Positions 12,501 to 20,902 of a stretch of DNA of 64,000 nucleotides are shown here, piece by piece (positions within the stretch are counted from its first letter, which is position 1; each line of letters begins with the position of its first letter). The DNA comes from Glandiceps talaboti. Lineage: Eukaryota; Hemichordata; Enteropneusta; Spengelidae. The notes below the pieces were generated by a model, which searched no databases, was not told the DNA's origin, and was given only the letters and a program-made list of their open reading frames with translations. A program made the position numbers and the translations under genes. The DNA lies in assembly GCF_964340395.1 (NCBI RefSeq), contig NC_135552.1, positions 10,981,194-11,045,193 of the forward strand. Direction: 5' to 3'.

Positions 12501-15500
12501 GTTCTTGCTTTAATGTTTCAGTTACCCAGTGGCAGCCATGATCCTTCCCAAGCTAACTCCTCTCAGGTACATTACCCTTCCATGTTTTACCAACAAGATA
12601 AAAAGTCCAGTTGTTTAAAAAAAAAATCACACCGTAGTATACCAGTAGTTGTATGTATTTCATGTACCACCTAGTGTTAAAAGTAGTCAATGTAGATTAT
12701 TATATTCATGGCATGCTTTACACCTCACTTAACATGTGAATTAATTTGCACCTGAGCTAATGCTAGAGTTGTGTTCCATTGTCTTTGACAAACATGAATA
12801 CCATTGTGAAAGGGACATAGTGCAGAAAGTCAGCACACGTAATTAATTTCTCATGGAAAGTGCAAGTAAAGTTTAGTTAGATGTAAAACCTGAATAATAG
12901 CAATGAGTCAGTGATAGAGTTTGCTCAAAAAGACATACGAAAAATGTGGTGCTACTGCTGATTACAAGTAAAATATGTAGTGTCATTCCACCCTCTCATT
13001 TTGTGAGAGGGGTGGTGCGATGTGTGAGGGCGCCCCAGGATGGTTTATCTTATTGACTTCTGATATGAACATGCTGTATAAGTAGCAATTGAAGTACATT
13101 TCCATCAAAAACTTGAAATACTCGTGAAGTAATAAGTCATCACTAAAGCCAAGCATTGGTTACTAGTAGGTAGTATAGAGAAACCAAAGATATGATTTGT
13201 AAACTGAAATTAATACAATATACCTGATAAGTATGCTGTTCTTTAGACACATGCACAAACAACAGAACTGTTTGGAAAGTTCTTGAAAAAAACGTTAGAT
13301 GGAAAGTTTGATAAATTTATGACAAAGGTGAATTTGAACCGTACTTGATACTGTAAACCTAGATTTTTTGGCTACTAGATTTTACCGTCTTCAGCTATAG
13401 TTCTCAGACTATTTTTTACTGAGTAATAATATGTTCTTGTATCATGACCAAGGGTTCTTATTACTTACAAGTAACGTTTTGCCTGTTCAGATTGACAGGC
13501 TTTGTTCAACTGTCCATTTGCTGGCTTTTACTGCTAGGTGGCATAGTGGCAATGGCATCATTGTAAAGATGATGTATTTGGTAACCATCTAGTAGTAAAG
13601 CCAGTAAACGGACAGTTTGACAAAGCCTGTCGACCTGAACAGGTGAAACGTTACTCGTAAGTAATAAGATTCCTTGGTTGTGGTACAAGAACATAATATT
13701 ACTATGTTTAACCGACCTGTTGAATGTGTTTAAGGACATTTTTACTGATCATCAGACAGGTACTTTGTGTTCATATATAAAAAAGGGCATTTTAGTCACC
13801 ACTTACTTTTGTGTTTTTGTTTGCCAGTGAAATAACCGAAAATTTTAGCGAAAATTTCCAAGTATACTGTATCCACATGTTATAATGAACATAATAGAAT
13901 GAATTCATAACAGTATCACTACATCAAAATGACATTAGTTTTGAACTTTGTCTTGATAGGAGATTGTCAAACAGAGAGAAATGGCACTAGCAGCAGTCAA
14001 GGGTAATGAGGGTGCTTACAGCATGATGGAAAAACATTCAGAAGAACACCAGAAAGAAATAGAAGAGATCGAAACCAGACACAGGTATTGTTAAATGATT
14101 CCTTAAACAATGTGGTTTGCACTTGAACTTGAGAACTCTGTGCCTTGATTTCCATTGTATAGAAATTTGTCATTGGAGAAATAGAAACTTCGAACAAACA
14201 ATTTCATGAACCAACCGTATACTGTAACATCCCTAACCCTAATGTTACTTGTCACCTTCATATTGTTTGGGTTACAAAACAGACTAGGGTACACACATAT
14301 TGGACCCACACTCTACAGTCTTGCTATGATTGGTACTATAGTATATTGTACAATGAAGCAGGTGACCTAATGTACTGGATAAACTTCATATGAAAAAATG
14401 GTACTATGACATACTTAAACCTAATATTACTTGGCTCCTTAGTTTCTGTTGGTTTGAAACAAACGGGGCTAGGGTACACAACATATATATTGGATCCAGT
14501 GTTCTTTAATCTTAAAAACTTGGCAAGATAAAATGTCCTTGGTACAAAGGAGTCGATAACCCTGCAATCAGACCTTATTCTTGTCCACATGAACACCAGA
14601 GACCTCGTGCCAGAGTGTTGTAGTTCAAAACCCACTAAGAAAACACAAAAAGGAGGTTCAAAATTTTGGAAAAGAGTAGCGGGTTATTATTCAAAAAGAT
14701 GATACAATGTGTCAGATGAGGGAAATTTTAAATTTTGTTTTCAGGATTGAAATCACTGAAATGCGGGAGATGACACAAGGTAGTCTACCTCCACCACTTA
14801 TACAAGGAACTCCACTAAATCCAGACACTAAGACTAGGCCTAAAAGAGTTACATTTGATGAAGATTCAGTCACCTCAGAGTTACAAGATCTGGAATTGGA
14901 CAACATGAACTTGCAGGTATGGGATACATTTCACAACTTGTGTGGTTGCTTGGTTAAAATTTGACAGATTTTTTGGGACACACTTCATAACTTGTGTGTT
15001 TGTCTGGTTAAACTTCAACATATTTTTCTGACCTTTGCTCTGTGACAATCGTGGAATGATAATTTCTGATTAACTGATAAGTTGAAATGTTTTTTATGGA
15101 GCTGTAACACTGTGACAAATGTGCAAAAGTAGTTTCAGGTTTGTAATGCTAATTGACCTGATAAAATGATGACACACTAGCCTGGTACACAGATGCGCAA
15201 ATCTTAACAATCAAGGCAACTCCCTCTTACCTTTGAGATTTGCATGTCCATGTAGGAGGCTAGTGACATTAATGAATGAATGTGTCTGGTGTGTGTGTGT
15301 GTGTGTGTGCGTGTGCGTGCGTGTGTGTGTGTGCGTGCGTGCATGCGTGCGTGTATTTATTTGTGCACTTATACCTAAAAACTGCTGAGCTTTCTGCTCT
15401 TGAACATTCTCCAGTATGTCATTTCTAGTTGGCACTAAGCATCTAACAACTACATGATTTCTTTTAGACACAATTTATTGTACTGACTTTATTTTCTCAT

Positions 15501-16614
15501 CATTTATTTCTTGAATATAGAGTGAGCTTGCTCAGAAGAAAGGTGAACTATCTGAATTACATATAAAATTTAGACAGCTACAAGACAAAATAGAATTATT
15601 AGTTGGACAGAAAGGAGGTGGTGGTAAGTCATTGTAGTTTATTGAAAAACAGATTTGGTAAACTTTTAGTATAAAACTGAATGGCATGAGAAATCTGTCA
15701 TTTGAAAGATTTTGTTACTTTCTGTAGCAGATTTTCATTCAAATGAATGTGGTAAATTTGTTTGTTGTTTACAGTACTTTTGTAATACCAGGGATATGGG
15801 GAAATGTAACAAACCCCTTGGACTCTAGCTTAGGGATGGAAATACCAGATTTCAGGTCTCTCATAAATTGTTCTGTTTGCCTTTACAGTTTCACCACATT
15901 TAGGATCCCCCTACAGGGCTAATAGTGCATCATCAGTTTCCAGTTTGGATGATTCACTCGGACCACTACTCAATGAACCCACCGAATTAGAGGTAACATC
16001 TTACTTCCTGAATTTATACACTTTTACTAAGGGCTAGGGGGTCAAATCCTAACATATGACATTGCTAACAGGTAAAATGTCAACAACTCAAATCTCCACG
16101 TACATCTAGTGTACAGCAGTAGTAAACTTTATTACTGTCAGTGTGCATAGTCACCTCTTGTGTCTTGTAGCCATCTATGGACATAGATTTAACTACATAT
16201 CATTGTTTTCCCAGTTTGTTATTACAGCATTGGCAGACATTGTTGAAGTTATGGTACATAACAAAGGCATGATATCAGTGATAAATACCAGGTTGTAGAT
16301 GATGAAAAATGTCTTCATATATATATATATATATGTATGTTCAGATGTATTTTAATAATTTTACGATGTAAGAATTGAAAAATTATAATTTCCGTACTCT
16401 CATTGTATGATTTTGTTTCTCTTGACAGTACTTGAAGAAAGTCCTCTTTGCGTATATGATGGGCAGAGAAACTAAGGTAAGTGTTGTTGTATATTGTCGT
16501 CAGAGAATGACAAACAGAAGATGTTTAAATTGATGTAACTTTTAATATTGGTGTCCCATGTTTACAACTAAGCAAAGTTTTATTAGTGTTGCTGGCATGG
16601 TAAAGTACATTTTG

Positions 16615-16653
<39 letters not shown>

Positions 16654-19600
16654 TGTTTGTGTTTGTTTGTGTGTATGTGCATGTGTGTGTCTGTGCATGT
16701 GTGTGTCTGTCTGTATGTGTGTCTGTGTATGTGTATGTGTGTGTGTGTGTGTGCATAAAAATCAGCCTCACCTGTGCTTCTCCATAAAATTATTATCTTA
16801 AATGATATTTCTATTCATTTCTGTCTTTTTCTTATCATATCTCTAATTCAGACGATGGCCAAAGTCATCACTGCCGTTTTGAAATTTACACGAGAGGAAA
16901 CGTCTCAGATTCTTTCTAGGGAAGATAATAGGCAAGGAGTAATGGTAGGTTTGGTTGTCAAATAACAATAAAATGCTTACTATATGTATATATATATGAT
17001 AGAGCCCCACAGTAGCTGTAACTTAAACACAGTTTTAGGGTTTTTGAGTGAATGAAGATCATCGTTTCTAAATAACCTCAGAAACACAAACAAAGTAACC
17101 AGTATCAAAACAGTTTATATACCCAACAAATATACCACAAATATCATCTCGGGCTAAATGTCTGTGCTGAGTCTGATTATGGAAATGTACATGGCACAAG
17201 GTGAAAACAGAGAAGAGGTGTGAAAGACTGTAAAATACAATTGTTGATGGTCGCCATAATCTTCTAAGTAAGTGTGTGTTGCAAGGATTATTAGAACATC
17301 AACAACAATCTTTTTACAGTCTGTGCAAACTGTTAATCGTCATTTACTATCATCAAAGGGTAATTTTGGGGACTTCTTGTGAAATGAAACAGCATTTTAA
17401 AAAGATTTCAAAATTTCACATACTTTTGACTTTAATATAAAAAAAAAAGGCATGTGTCCCAGAATGTCCAAATTATTCTAATAAATTCAAATATGGTCAA
17501 CAGAAAAGATCTAATAGTTTTTTTATTGCTCTGTTTTTATTGTGAACAATTTAGTAGAAAAGGCCACAAAAAAAGAATTGTTTCTGGTCAGTGCACATAT
17601 CACTTAAATACCAACACGTCTGTCTTTTTTTTTCTGTGTTTGTCCAGCCCATGCCCTCTGCAGATCCGTGGGAAAACACAAATATAACCCTCCCTACTTC
17701 AGTGAAAACAACTGCAGAGAGCCAATCATTAACAAGCAAATGACATCTGCCCCACATACACACTTGCTGTAAAGTACTAAATAAAAAGAACAGTAACTGC
17801 CATGTATAGTACATTGAGTGACAGGTTTGTTGAGAATTAAAAAAAAAAAAAACATTGTCGCACCATTTTAGATTTTTAGACAAACTGTCCTGACCAGAAA
17901 CATTTTTTTTTTTTCCTTGGCCAAACATAAGCCAACAAACTTACAGCTACTGTGCTCTATAAAAAAAATCTGCATCATTTTCAACTTGTTTGCTCTGTGT
18001 TTGTCTGGTTTCATATGAAAATCACTTGACTGTCATGCATCTACAAATTGAGTTCAACATATTTTCCATTTCACGTGCCAAAATTTGCATGTCAGAGACT
18101 TTTCAAGTCGATGTTTGTCCGTTCTTGCCTGTAGTGTGAATGCTATGTTTTGTTCGGTAGGTAGGTATGATCATAGAAAACATGTCATTGAACGCTGCCC
18201 TCTGGAGGGCTTAGACATGGTAGATTTTTTTATGTTTGCACACATATATATATAAAGCATGTCATAATTTTTTCGTATAATGTGTGAAAATAGAGTAGCT
18301 TTTTTGAAAACTCACTTCCACAACATTCCTGGGGTCTTTAAACTTTTTTTTCCTGGTAATTCTCCTATGATATAAAAAAACAATATCTAACTGCCTTGCA
18401 TTCCACCCATCCGTCCACCGTGCTTTGCCTATTTTTCTGCCTGCTATTGGCTAGCTTAGTAATAACAGGATTGGAGAGAGACTTTGTCATCACAACGAGT
18501 AAGTTCATTCTTACCTCATTCTCTCTCTCTCTCTCTCTTTGTCACGGTGGTAACTTTCTACCTGTATACTCCTATGGTTTCTCCTCAACTGCTGGCCAAG
18601 CCTACACAGCTTGGTTTCATTGGCGCGTACTTTGTAATGTTTCTGTGTACAGCATTATGTTGCAATATGTCCAGGAAACACATGGTTTTGGTCATCCAAG
18701 GAACAGTGATCAAATGTCTCAGCTATATAACATGAAAGGTTACAACCTGGATAGCCAATATACTGTACCTGATCCAGAATGAGAAGTGCACTGCTAAAAC
18801 ACTACAGTTAGTTTTTAGGAAGTTCGGGAAGGCCATTCTGACCTGTATGAAGCTCTAAAACAGGATGAGATTGATTTACATACATTCTAGCTGCTTTCTC
18901 TCCAAAACACTTGGATGGAGATGAAATTGATCTTTCATCATTGATGATTGATTGATTGGCAATATTTGTATTACTTCCTGATTTACTGATTTAACAAAGT
19001 CTAACAAGACCAAAACCATTTGTTTCCATACATACACCACAAGCAAGACGGCAGTATGCTTTTTCATCACTAACAAAACATTTCTTTCCAGCTATTAAAG
19101 TACATGTATTCCAAGATATATTCATTTGCTGTTTAGGCTTAGCAATTATCACAGTTTTCAACCACACCTTTTCACATCACATGGATGACAGACCTTCAAT
19201 CCACCCATTCTATTTTATGTTCATATACTTTTATGTCATTTTAACCAAAACTTTCCAATTTTTTTTCTTTTACATATTACTTTCTCCTATGTTATTTTAG
19301 AGTCCACGGAAAGTGTAGCTAAGTTCACAATGCATGCACTTGTTTGCATACTGAATGGTTAGTGCTTGATTACTCACAGCTTTTTTTTCCCCCCTCGCAA
19401 TTTACAATTTCGCATGGCTCAAAACATCCCGTTTTCTACTAATTTTTCTCACTGACACAACTTACAAACATGATGCTGTCTTTTTTGCCCTCCTTGCGGC
19501 ACTTCATCCTCTTTGTATCCCACTTTTTCTCATGATAGGTGGTCGCAAAGTTGTTAAGTCAGAGTCTTGTTTTTGTTTTTTTTGACGTGCATGATTTTTT

Positions 19601-20117
19601 TGACAATATATTAAAGTGTTATTAAAAGATAGGGTTGAAATTGTAAATTCGGCATCTGTCTTTTTTTTGAGAAGGTGCATGATTTCTCTGTTAATGTTTT
19701 CCCAAAACTTGGGTTGGTTGGAGTCAGTCCCTTGTTTCTTAACCTATAACTGTTAACTGTGCTTCATTTCTGCATGTATGTTTTTGATTTTGATGAAAGT
19801 GACAACTTGGTAGGCAAGGTTTTTTATCTTGAGAATGCTCTATTCACCGCAGGTGTTTCTCTTTGAGTACATCTGATGAGACAAGTTAATACCATAGTAG
19901 TGTGGGTGTGGTTTTTCAATCTTGAGAATTCTGTAGTTGTCGCCATGGCATTTCTCAGAGAGTACTTCTAACATGACAATGTTACTATAGGAGTGTGGTG
20001 TATCGTGATTAATGCATCTTAGAATTGCCAGTAAAAACCACAATCATGATCACTTCATAACCATCTATGATTCTTGTTGTCTTCCACCTATAGCAGACCT
20101 GGCTTGCCAGTCCATAG
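443..20117 (+). CDS. GOLGA4: Golgin-245/p230-like trans-Golgi GRIP-domain golgin, 5'-partial
   Basis: This is a peripheral tethering protein of the trans-Golgi network. In the known family the GRIP domain binds ARL1-GTP and the long coiled coil captures vesicles. Fifteen exons join in phase: 443-555, 1024-1185, 1599-1778, 3102-8295, 9363-9493, 10217-10435, 12522-12566, 13247-13327, 13960-14084, 14745-14916, 15521-15623, 15889-15992, 16429-16476, 16852-16944 and 20097-20117. They give about 2,262 residues; human golgin-245 is about 2,230 in full, so this copy is longer. Almost everything before the last 60 residues is Glu/Lys/Gln-rich heptad coiled coil. The C-terminus reads EYLKKVLFAYMMGRETK, then TMAKVITAVLKF, then REDNRQGVM and TWLASP. 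This matches golgin-245 and not golgin-97 or GCC185, and keeps the Tyr needed for ARL1 binding. The N-terminus is missing because the window starts inside the gene. Splice sites were read by eye; two small symmetric exons (12522 and 13247) are the least certain. Confidence 0.9.
1024..1185 (+). CDS. GOLGA4: Golgin coiled-coil exon (54 codons)
   Basis: Acceptor CACTACAG, donor GTACTT, phase 0 at both ends. It encodes a Lys/Glu-rich helix starting QDKEKMKEELMKEKED, with two short repeats of the form HWQEEIAKNKK and QWEEIVEKKEK. Confidence 0.8.
1446..1598 (+). repeat. Decayed tandem copies of an exon's 5' boundary
   Basis: Just before the exon at 1599, its acceptor and first codons are present as two degenerate copies about 78 bp apart. 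One begins TTGTCATGACAAAATGGC at 1485 and ends in CTGCACAG before GGACTTGCACTTGCACTTG. An earlier partial copy at 1441-1480 keeps GGAAAAAGAACACAAACTT and CAAAGACAT. The true exon has TTGTCATGACAAAGAG, CCACACAG and GAACTTGAACTTGCACT in the same order. The copies do not keep an open frame into the exon. Confidence 0.65.
1599..1778 (+). CDS. GOLGA4: Golgin coiled-coil exon (60 codons)
   Basis: Acceptor TCCACACAG, donor GTAAGTG, phase 0 at both ends. It starts EKELELALQRHAEDQKRH and ends LQRIIDNMKT. Decayed duplicates of its 5' boundary lie immediately upstream. Confidence 0.82.
1779..3101 (+). other. Golgin intron with a dispersed-repeat copy
   Basis: A 1.3-kb intron. Positions 2744-2957 hold a copy of a repeat family also found at 54137-54558, described separately. 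No other exon-like stretch was recognised. Confidence 0.75.
2744..2957 (+). repeat. Dispersed repeat family B, single-unit copy
   Basis: The copy begins CTGGAAATTTTCGCTAAAG and holds one GCCTTCTTGTACAT ... GTACCAGTCTGGTAAT block. It then runs through AGAACTGGCTGAAGACCGTA to ATCTCAGTTCACAGTATATTG. The same modules, in the same order, occur at 54137-54558, where the central block is expanded. The 84-codon open frame here is a by-product of the repeat. Confidence 0.75.
3102..8295 (+). CDS. GOLGA4: Golgin giant coiled-coil exon (5,194 bp)
   Basis: Acceptor AACAACTGCAG at 3101; a single open frame of 1,731 codons plus one base; donor GTAGGT at 8296. The reading past the donor stops at 8324. The protein is continuous heptad coiled coil with almost no Pro and long Glu/Lys/Gln runs. 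Related sub-blocks recur, for example ELGNKLGEANE and ELGNKLTEVQT. A recent 111-bp in-frame tandem duplication lies at 7293-7514, with a third diverged copy from 7533. Vertebrate golgin-245 genes also have one very large central exon, which supports orthology. Confidence 0.93.
7293..7514 (+). repeat. 111-bp in-frame tandem duplication in the coiled coil
   Basis: Two units (7293-7403 and 7404-7514) differ at only a few bases. Each encodes 37 residues starting LQEKD(V/I)IVKELEARIEAL. A third, more diverged unit starts at 7533 (LEEKEATVKELEAKVEEF) after an 18-bp insert. The length is a multiple of three, so the frame is kept. Confidence 0.9.
8296..9362 (+). other. Golgin intron
   Basis: AT-rich non-coding sequence. 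It contains one CTCF-like motif, CTCCAAGAGGGCACTG (9287-9302), and nothing else recognised. Confidence 0.7.
9363..9493 (+). CDS. GOLGA4: Golgin coiled-coil exon
   Basis: Acceptor CTTTCTTGCAG, donor GTTTGT. Two bases join the G left by the giant exon to give Glu, then 43 codons from RGQSQEEVQEREYKR to VSRYASQIK. It ends in phase 0. Confidence 0.85.
9579..9672 (+). repeat. Short tandem motif (TCTATTTCATGGAAA)n
   Basis: Five imperfect copies of a 15 to 25-bp unit containing TATTYCATGGAA lie in the intron just after the exon at 9363. Confidence 0.75.
9673..10216 (+). other. Golgin intron, remainder
   Basis: Non-coding, with a polypyrimidine run near 9990. The stretch around 10089-10150 resembles a decayed tRNA-type SINE (CCTGGGATTAAAAC), but not well enough to call. 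Confidence 0.5.
10217..10435 (+). CDS. GOLGA4: Golgin coiled-coil exon (73 codons)
   Basis: The acceptor is an A-rich AAAAAAAAG, weak by itself, but the donor GTAAGTGG is strong. Phase is 0 at both ends. It encodes DKESELDELNQDYENKVDEL to TTEWQSERK and continues the heptad pattern. Confidence 0.82.
10436..12521 (+). other. Golgin intron with retroelement relic
   Basis: A 2.1-kb intron, non-coding on the + strand. A Ty3/gypsy-like fragment lies on the minus strand at 11914-12060. Confidence 0.7.
11914..12060 (-). mobile_element. Ty3/gypsy-type polymerase fragment (relic)
   Basis: The minus strand encodes TPTNCQAVMGAWEPQ, then SATQVNSFLGLVNFSARYIP and NLATTLELLREL. This is the conserved join between reverse transcriptase and RNase H in Ty3/gypsy polyproteins (consensus SFLGL.N...RFIP....PL..L). 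Only about 49 residues remain, with no LTRs seen, so it is a dead fragment in a golgin intron. Confidence 0.7.
12522..12566 (+). CDS. GOLGA4: Small golgin exon (15 codons), possible cassette
   Basis: Acceptor TTTAATGTTTCAG, donor GTACAT, phase 0 at both ends. It encodes LPSGSHDPSQANSSQ, a Ser/Pro-rich break in the coiled coil. It is symmetric, so it could be skipped without a frame change. Confidence 0.6.
12567..13246 (+). other. Golgin intron with a GAGGGCGCCC repeat
   Basis: Non-coding. Positions 13016-13052 hold a partial copy of the dispersed element marked by TGTGTGAGGGCGCCC, listed in full at 20820. Confidence 0.6.
13016..13052 (+). repeat. Partial copy of dispersed GAGGGCGCCC element
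   Basis: It shares GATGTGTGAGGGCGCCC and a following TTTATCTTA with the copies at 20820, 23407 and 36076. The left terminal repeat is not evident. Confidence 0.5.
13247..13327 (+). CDS. GOLGA4: Small golgin exon (27 codons), possible cassette
   Basis: Acceptor CTGTTCTTTAG, donor GTGAAT, phase 0 at both ends. It encodes THAQTTELFGKFLKKTLDGK and then FDKFMTK, a basic, Phe-rich segment unlike the flanking Glu-rich coils. Confidence 0.65.
13425..13705. mobile_element. Foldback element with arms of about 110 bp
   Basis: The left arm has ATGTTCTTGTATCATGACCA, CTTATTACTTACAAGTAACG and GACAGGCTTTGTTCAACTG. It is mirrored on the right by CAGTTTGACAAAGCCTGTC, CGTTACTCGTAAGTAATAAG and ACAAGAACATAATATTACTA. 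The spacer is about 40 bp. No coding content; probably a non-autonomous inverted-repeat transposon inside a golgin intron. Confidence 0.75.
13960..14084 (+). CDS. GOLGA4: Golgin coiled-coil exon
   Basis: Acceptor GTCTTGATAG, donor GTATTG. 41 codons plus two bases: EIVKQREMALAAVKGNEG to HQKEIEEIETRH, with a split Arg codon. It is the last strongly coiled segment before the linker. Confidence 0.85.
14085..14744 (+). other. Golgin intron with a diverged tandem duplication
   Basis: Two related blocks, about 14225-14310 and 14410-14500, share CCTAAYMYTAATRTTACTTG, a GGGTTACAAAACA or GGTTTGAAACAAAC segment, and CTAGGGTACACA followed by ATATTGGA. They look like an old intron-internal duplication or two copies of one repeat. 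Non-coding. Confidence 0.6.
14745..14916 (+). CDS. GOLGA4: Golgin linker exon before the GRIP domain
   Basis: Acceptor TTTTGTTTTCAG, donor GTATGG. One base completes Arg, then 57 codons. The middle is Pro/Thr-rich and not coiled (GSLPPPLIQGTPLNPDTKTR), followed by RPKRVTFDEDSVTSELQDLE, so it is probably flexible. Confidence 0.85.
15175..15264. mobile_element. Miniature inverted-repeat element (about 90 bp)
   Basis: Arms of about 35 bp share CACTAGCCT and GCAAATCT. A small foldback MITE or its remnant; no coding content. Confidence 0.5.
15290..15355. repeat. (GT)n/(GTGC)n microsatellite
   Basis: Imperfect GT and GCGT/GCAT repeats in a golgin intron. Confidence 0.9.
15521..15623 (+). CDS. GOLGA4: Golgin coiled-coil exon near C-terminus
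   Basis: Acceptor CTTGAATATAG, donor GTAAGT. 34 codons plus one base: SELAQKKGELSELHIKFRQL to LLVGQKGGG. The Gly-rich end leaves the coil. Confidence 0.85.
15889..15992 (+). CDS. GOLGA4: Golgin exon, Ser-rich linker into GRIP
   Basis: Acceptor CCTTTACAG, donor GTAACA. Two bases complete Val, then 34 codons: SPHLGSPYRANSASSVSSLD to LNEPTELE. The final acidic residues are the usual lead-in to the first GRIP helix. Confidence 0.88.
16429..16476 (+). CDS. GOLGA4: Golgin exon, GRIP domain first helix
   Basis: Acceptor TTCTCTTGACAG, donor GTAAGT, phase 0 at both ends. It encodes YLKKVLFAYMMGRETK, nearly identical to the corresponding golgin-245 segment. The first residue is the Tyr that contacts ARL1 in GRIP domains. 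Confidence 0.95.
16617..16755. repeat. (GT)n microsatellite
   Basis: About 140 bp of GT with TT, AT and CT interruptions in the intron between the two GRIP exons. The open frames across it are artefacts. Confidence 0.95.
16852..16944 (+). CDS. GOLGA4: Golgin exon, GRIP domain second half
   Basis: Acceptor CTCTAATTCAG, donor GTAGGT, phase 0 at both ends, 31 codons: TMAKVITAVLKFTREETSQI to LSREDNRQGVM. Golgin-245 has TMAKVITTVLKF and EREDARLM at the same places. Confidence 0.95.
17561..17922. mobile_element. Inner TIR element, about 362 bp
   Basis: GGCCACAAAAAAAGAATTG followed by TTTCTGGTCAGTG on the left is mirrored by GTCCTGACCAGAAACATTTT and CCTTGGCC on the right. It is either nested in, or the subterminal part of, the element at 16999-17960. 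Confidence 0.6.
17648..17743 (+). CDS. Possible alternative last exon of golgin inside a mobile element
   Basis: A strong polypyrimidine tract and TTTGTCCAG are followed, in phase 0 with the exon ending at 16944, by 31 codons and a TGA: PMPSADPWENTNITLPTSVK then TTAESQSLTSK. It would replace TWLASP. It lies inside the 17561-17922 inverted-repeat element, so it would be an exonised transposon, or simply chance. Confidence 0.2.
   Translation, partial: PMPSADPWENTNITLPTSVKTTAESQSLTSK
17961..20093 (+). other. Last part of final golgin intron
   Basis: Non-coding, with a short (CT)n run at 18520-18540 and many T-runs. It ends in CTTCCACCTATAGCAG. Apart from the putative microexon, nothing was recognised. 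Confidence 0.6.
18469..18498 (+). CDS. Possible 30-bp cassette microexon of golgin
   Basis: AATAACAG acceptor, ten codons DWRETLSSQR, and a near-consensus donor GTAAGTTC. Phase is 0 at both ends, so it could sit between the exon ending at 16944 and the terminal exon. There is no conservation evidence. Confidence 0.2.
20097..20117 (+). CDS. GOLGA4: Golgin terminal coding exon (TWLASP, stop)
   Basis: After the tandem acceptor TATAGCAG the frame reads ACC TGG CTT GCC AGT CCA TAG, giving TWLASP. This parallels the SWLRSSS tail of one golgin-245 isoform directly after the GRIP domain, which supports the exon strongly. Use of the upstream AG of the NAGNAG acceptor (exon from 20094) would add one Gln. 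Confidence 0.85.
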   Translation, partial: TWLASP

Positions 20118-20143
20118 TCACTTCAGTTCAATCATCAAGTGTC

Positions 20144-20308
20144 CAGTACATGACACCTTGAAAAGCAACAGCTGTCCCGTACATGATGCCTCGAACAGCA
20201 ACAGTTGTCCCGTACATGATGCCTCGAACAGCGACAGTTGCCCTGTACATGATGCCTCGAACAGCAACAGTTGTCCAGTACATGACACCTTGAACAGTGA
20301 CAGTGATA
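20144..20308 (+). repeat. 33-bp minisatellite (5 units) in the golgin 3' UTR
   Basis: Five 33-bp units of the form GTACATGATGCCTCGAACAG plus CAACAGTTGTCC start 27 bp after the stop codon. The first and last units share variants such as GACACCTTGAA. The unit is a multiple of three, so a frame encoding CPVHDASNSNS repeats stays open (20071-20364), as does the opposite strand. In the golgin frame this is untranslated. Confidence 0.85.
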
Positions 20309-20819
20309 CCGAAATTAGCTTCTCCGATCAAGAATCTCCCATCAGAAAAGAAACAGCTGTATGAAGAGCAAAGACTTTTCTATGATAATATTGACGGAGA
20401 GTTGAACCAGCAATGCAAGAAGACATAACAGCAGAGTACATCAAGCATCATTATCTGTATAGAATTATTGACTCCTTTTTTCAGAAGGAGCATATTTTTT
20501 TTGCAAGACTTTCTAAAAGATACTCCTCTCCCCTCAGTTCAAACTTAAATAATATAGACATGTAAATATAATGTAAATGAAGTAAATAATTCTCAAATTC
20601 AATTACTAAAAATGAAGAGAAAAGAAAAAAAGTGATATTTAAACATAGAATCTTGAGTGACTTTGTGTATTCTCGACCAGAAACATCAGGGTATTTAGAT
20701 GAAAACATGGATTCATAAAACACCTCTCAAATACAGATTTGAAAATCGTATCATCTTAAGATTTTTCCAAAACATGACGAGCAAAATGTATATATTGGGT
20801 TTTGTTGAACCTACCCTAG

Positions 20820-20902
20820 ACTGAAAGATATGCCGTGTCATGCCGCCATCTTGGGGTTGACCGATGTGTGAGGGCGCCCTGTCATAGCATATCTTACAGA
20901 CA
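20820..20902 (+). mobile_element. Short TIR element of the GAGGGCGCCC family
   Basis: ACTGAAAGATATGCCGTGTCATG on the left is mirrored by CATAGCATATCTTACAGAC on the right, around TTGACCGATGTGTGAGGGCG. At about 80 bp it is a very small MITE. Relatives lie at 13016, 23407 and, reversed, 36076. Confidence 0.65.

Larger units (their letters stand above)
14917..15520 (+). other. Golgin intron with small hairpin and GT microsatellite
   Basis: Positions 15175-15264 form a roughly 90-bp inverted repeat: CACTAGCCTGGTACACAGAT on the left mirrored by a strand starting CACTAGCCTCCTACATGGAC. A (GT)n/(GCGT)n run follows at 15290-15355. Confidence 0.65.
16999..17960. mobile_element. TIR element in the last long golgin intron
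   Basis: The left end, ATAGAGCCCCACAGTAGCTG, is mirrored at 17937-17960 by CTTACAGCTACTGTGCTCTAT. The terminal repeats are about 24 bp and imperfect. A second inverted repeat lies inside at 17561-17922. No transposase frame is visible, so it is non-autonomous. Confidence 0.6.

Noticed and set aside
13640-13665. CTGAACAGG...GAAACGTTAC as a hammerhead core
   Set aside because: The required CUGANGA is broken (CUGAACA) and stem II is too short. It is part of the foldback arm.
18396-18782. 128-codon + strand frame with hydrophobic stretches, and an overlapping 83-codon frame
   Set aside because: Low-complexity (CT)n core, no splice logic linking the whole frame to the golgin, and no recognised membrane-protein family. 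Only the 30-bp microexon inside it was kept as a weak option.
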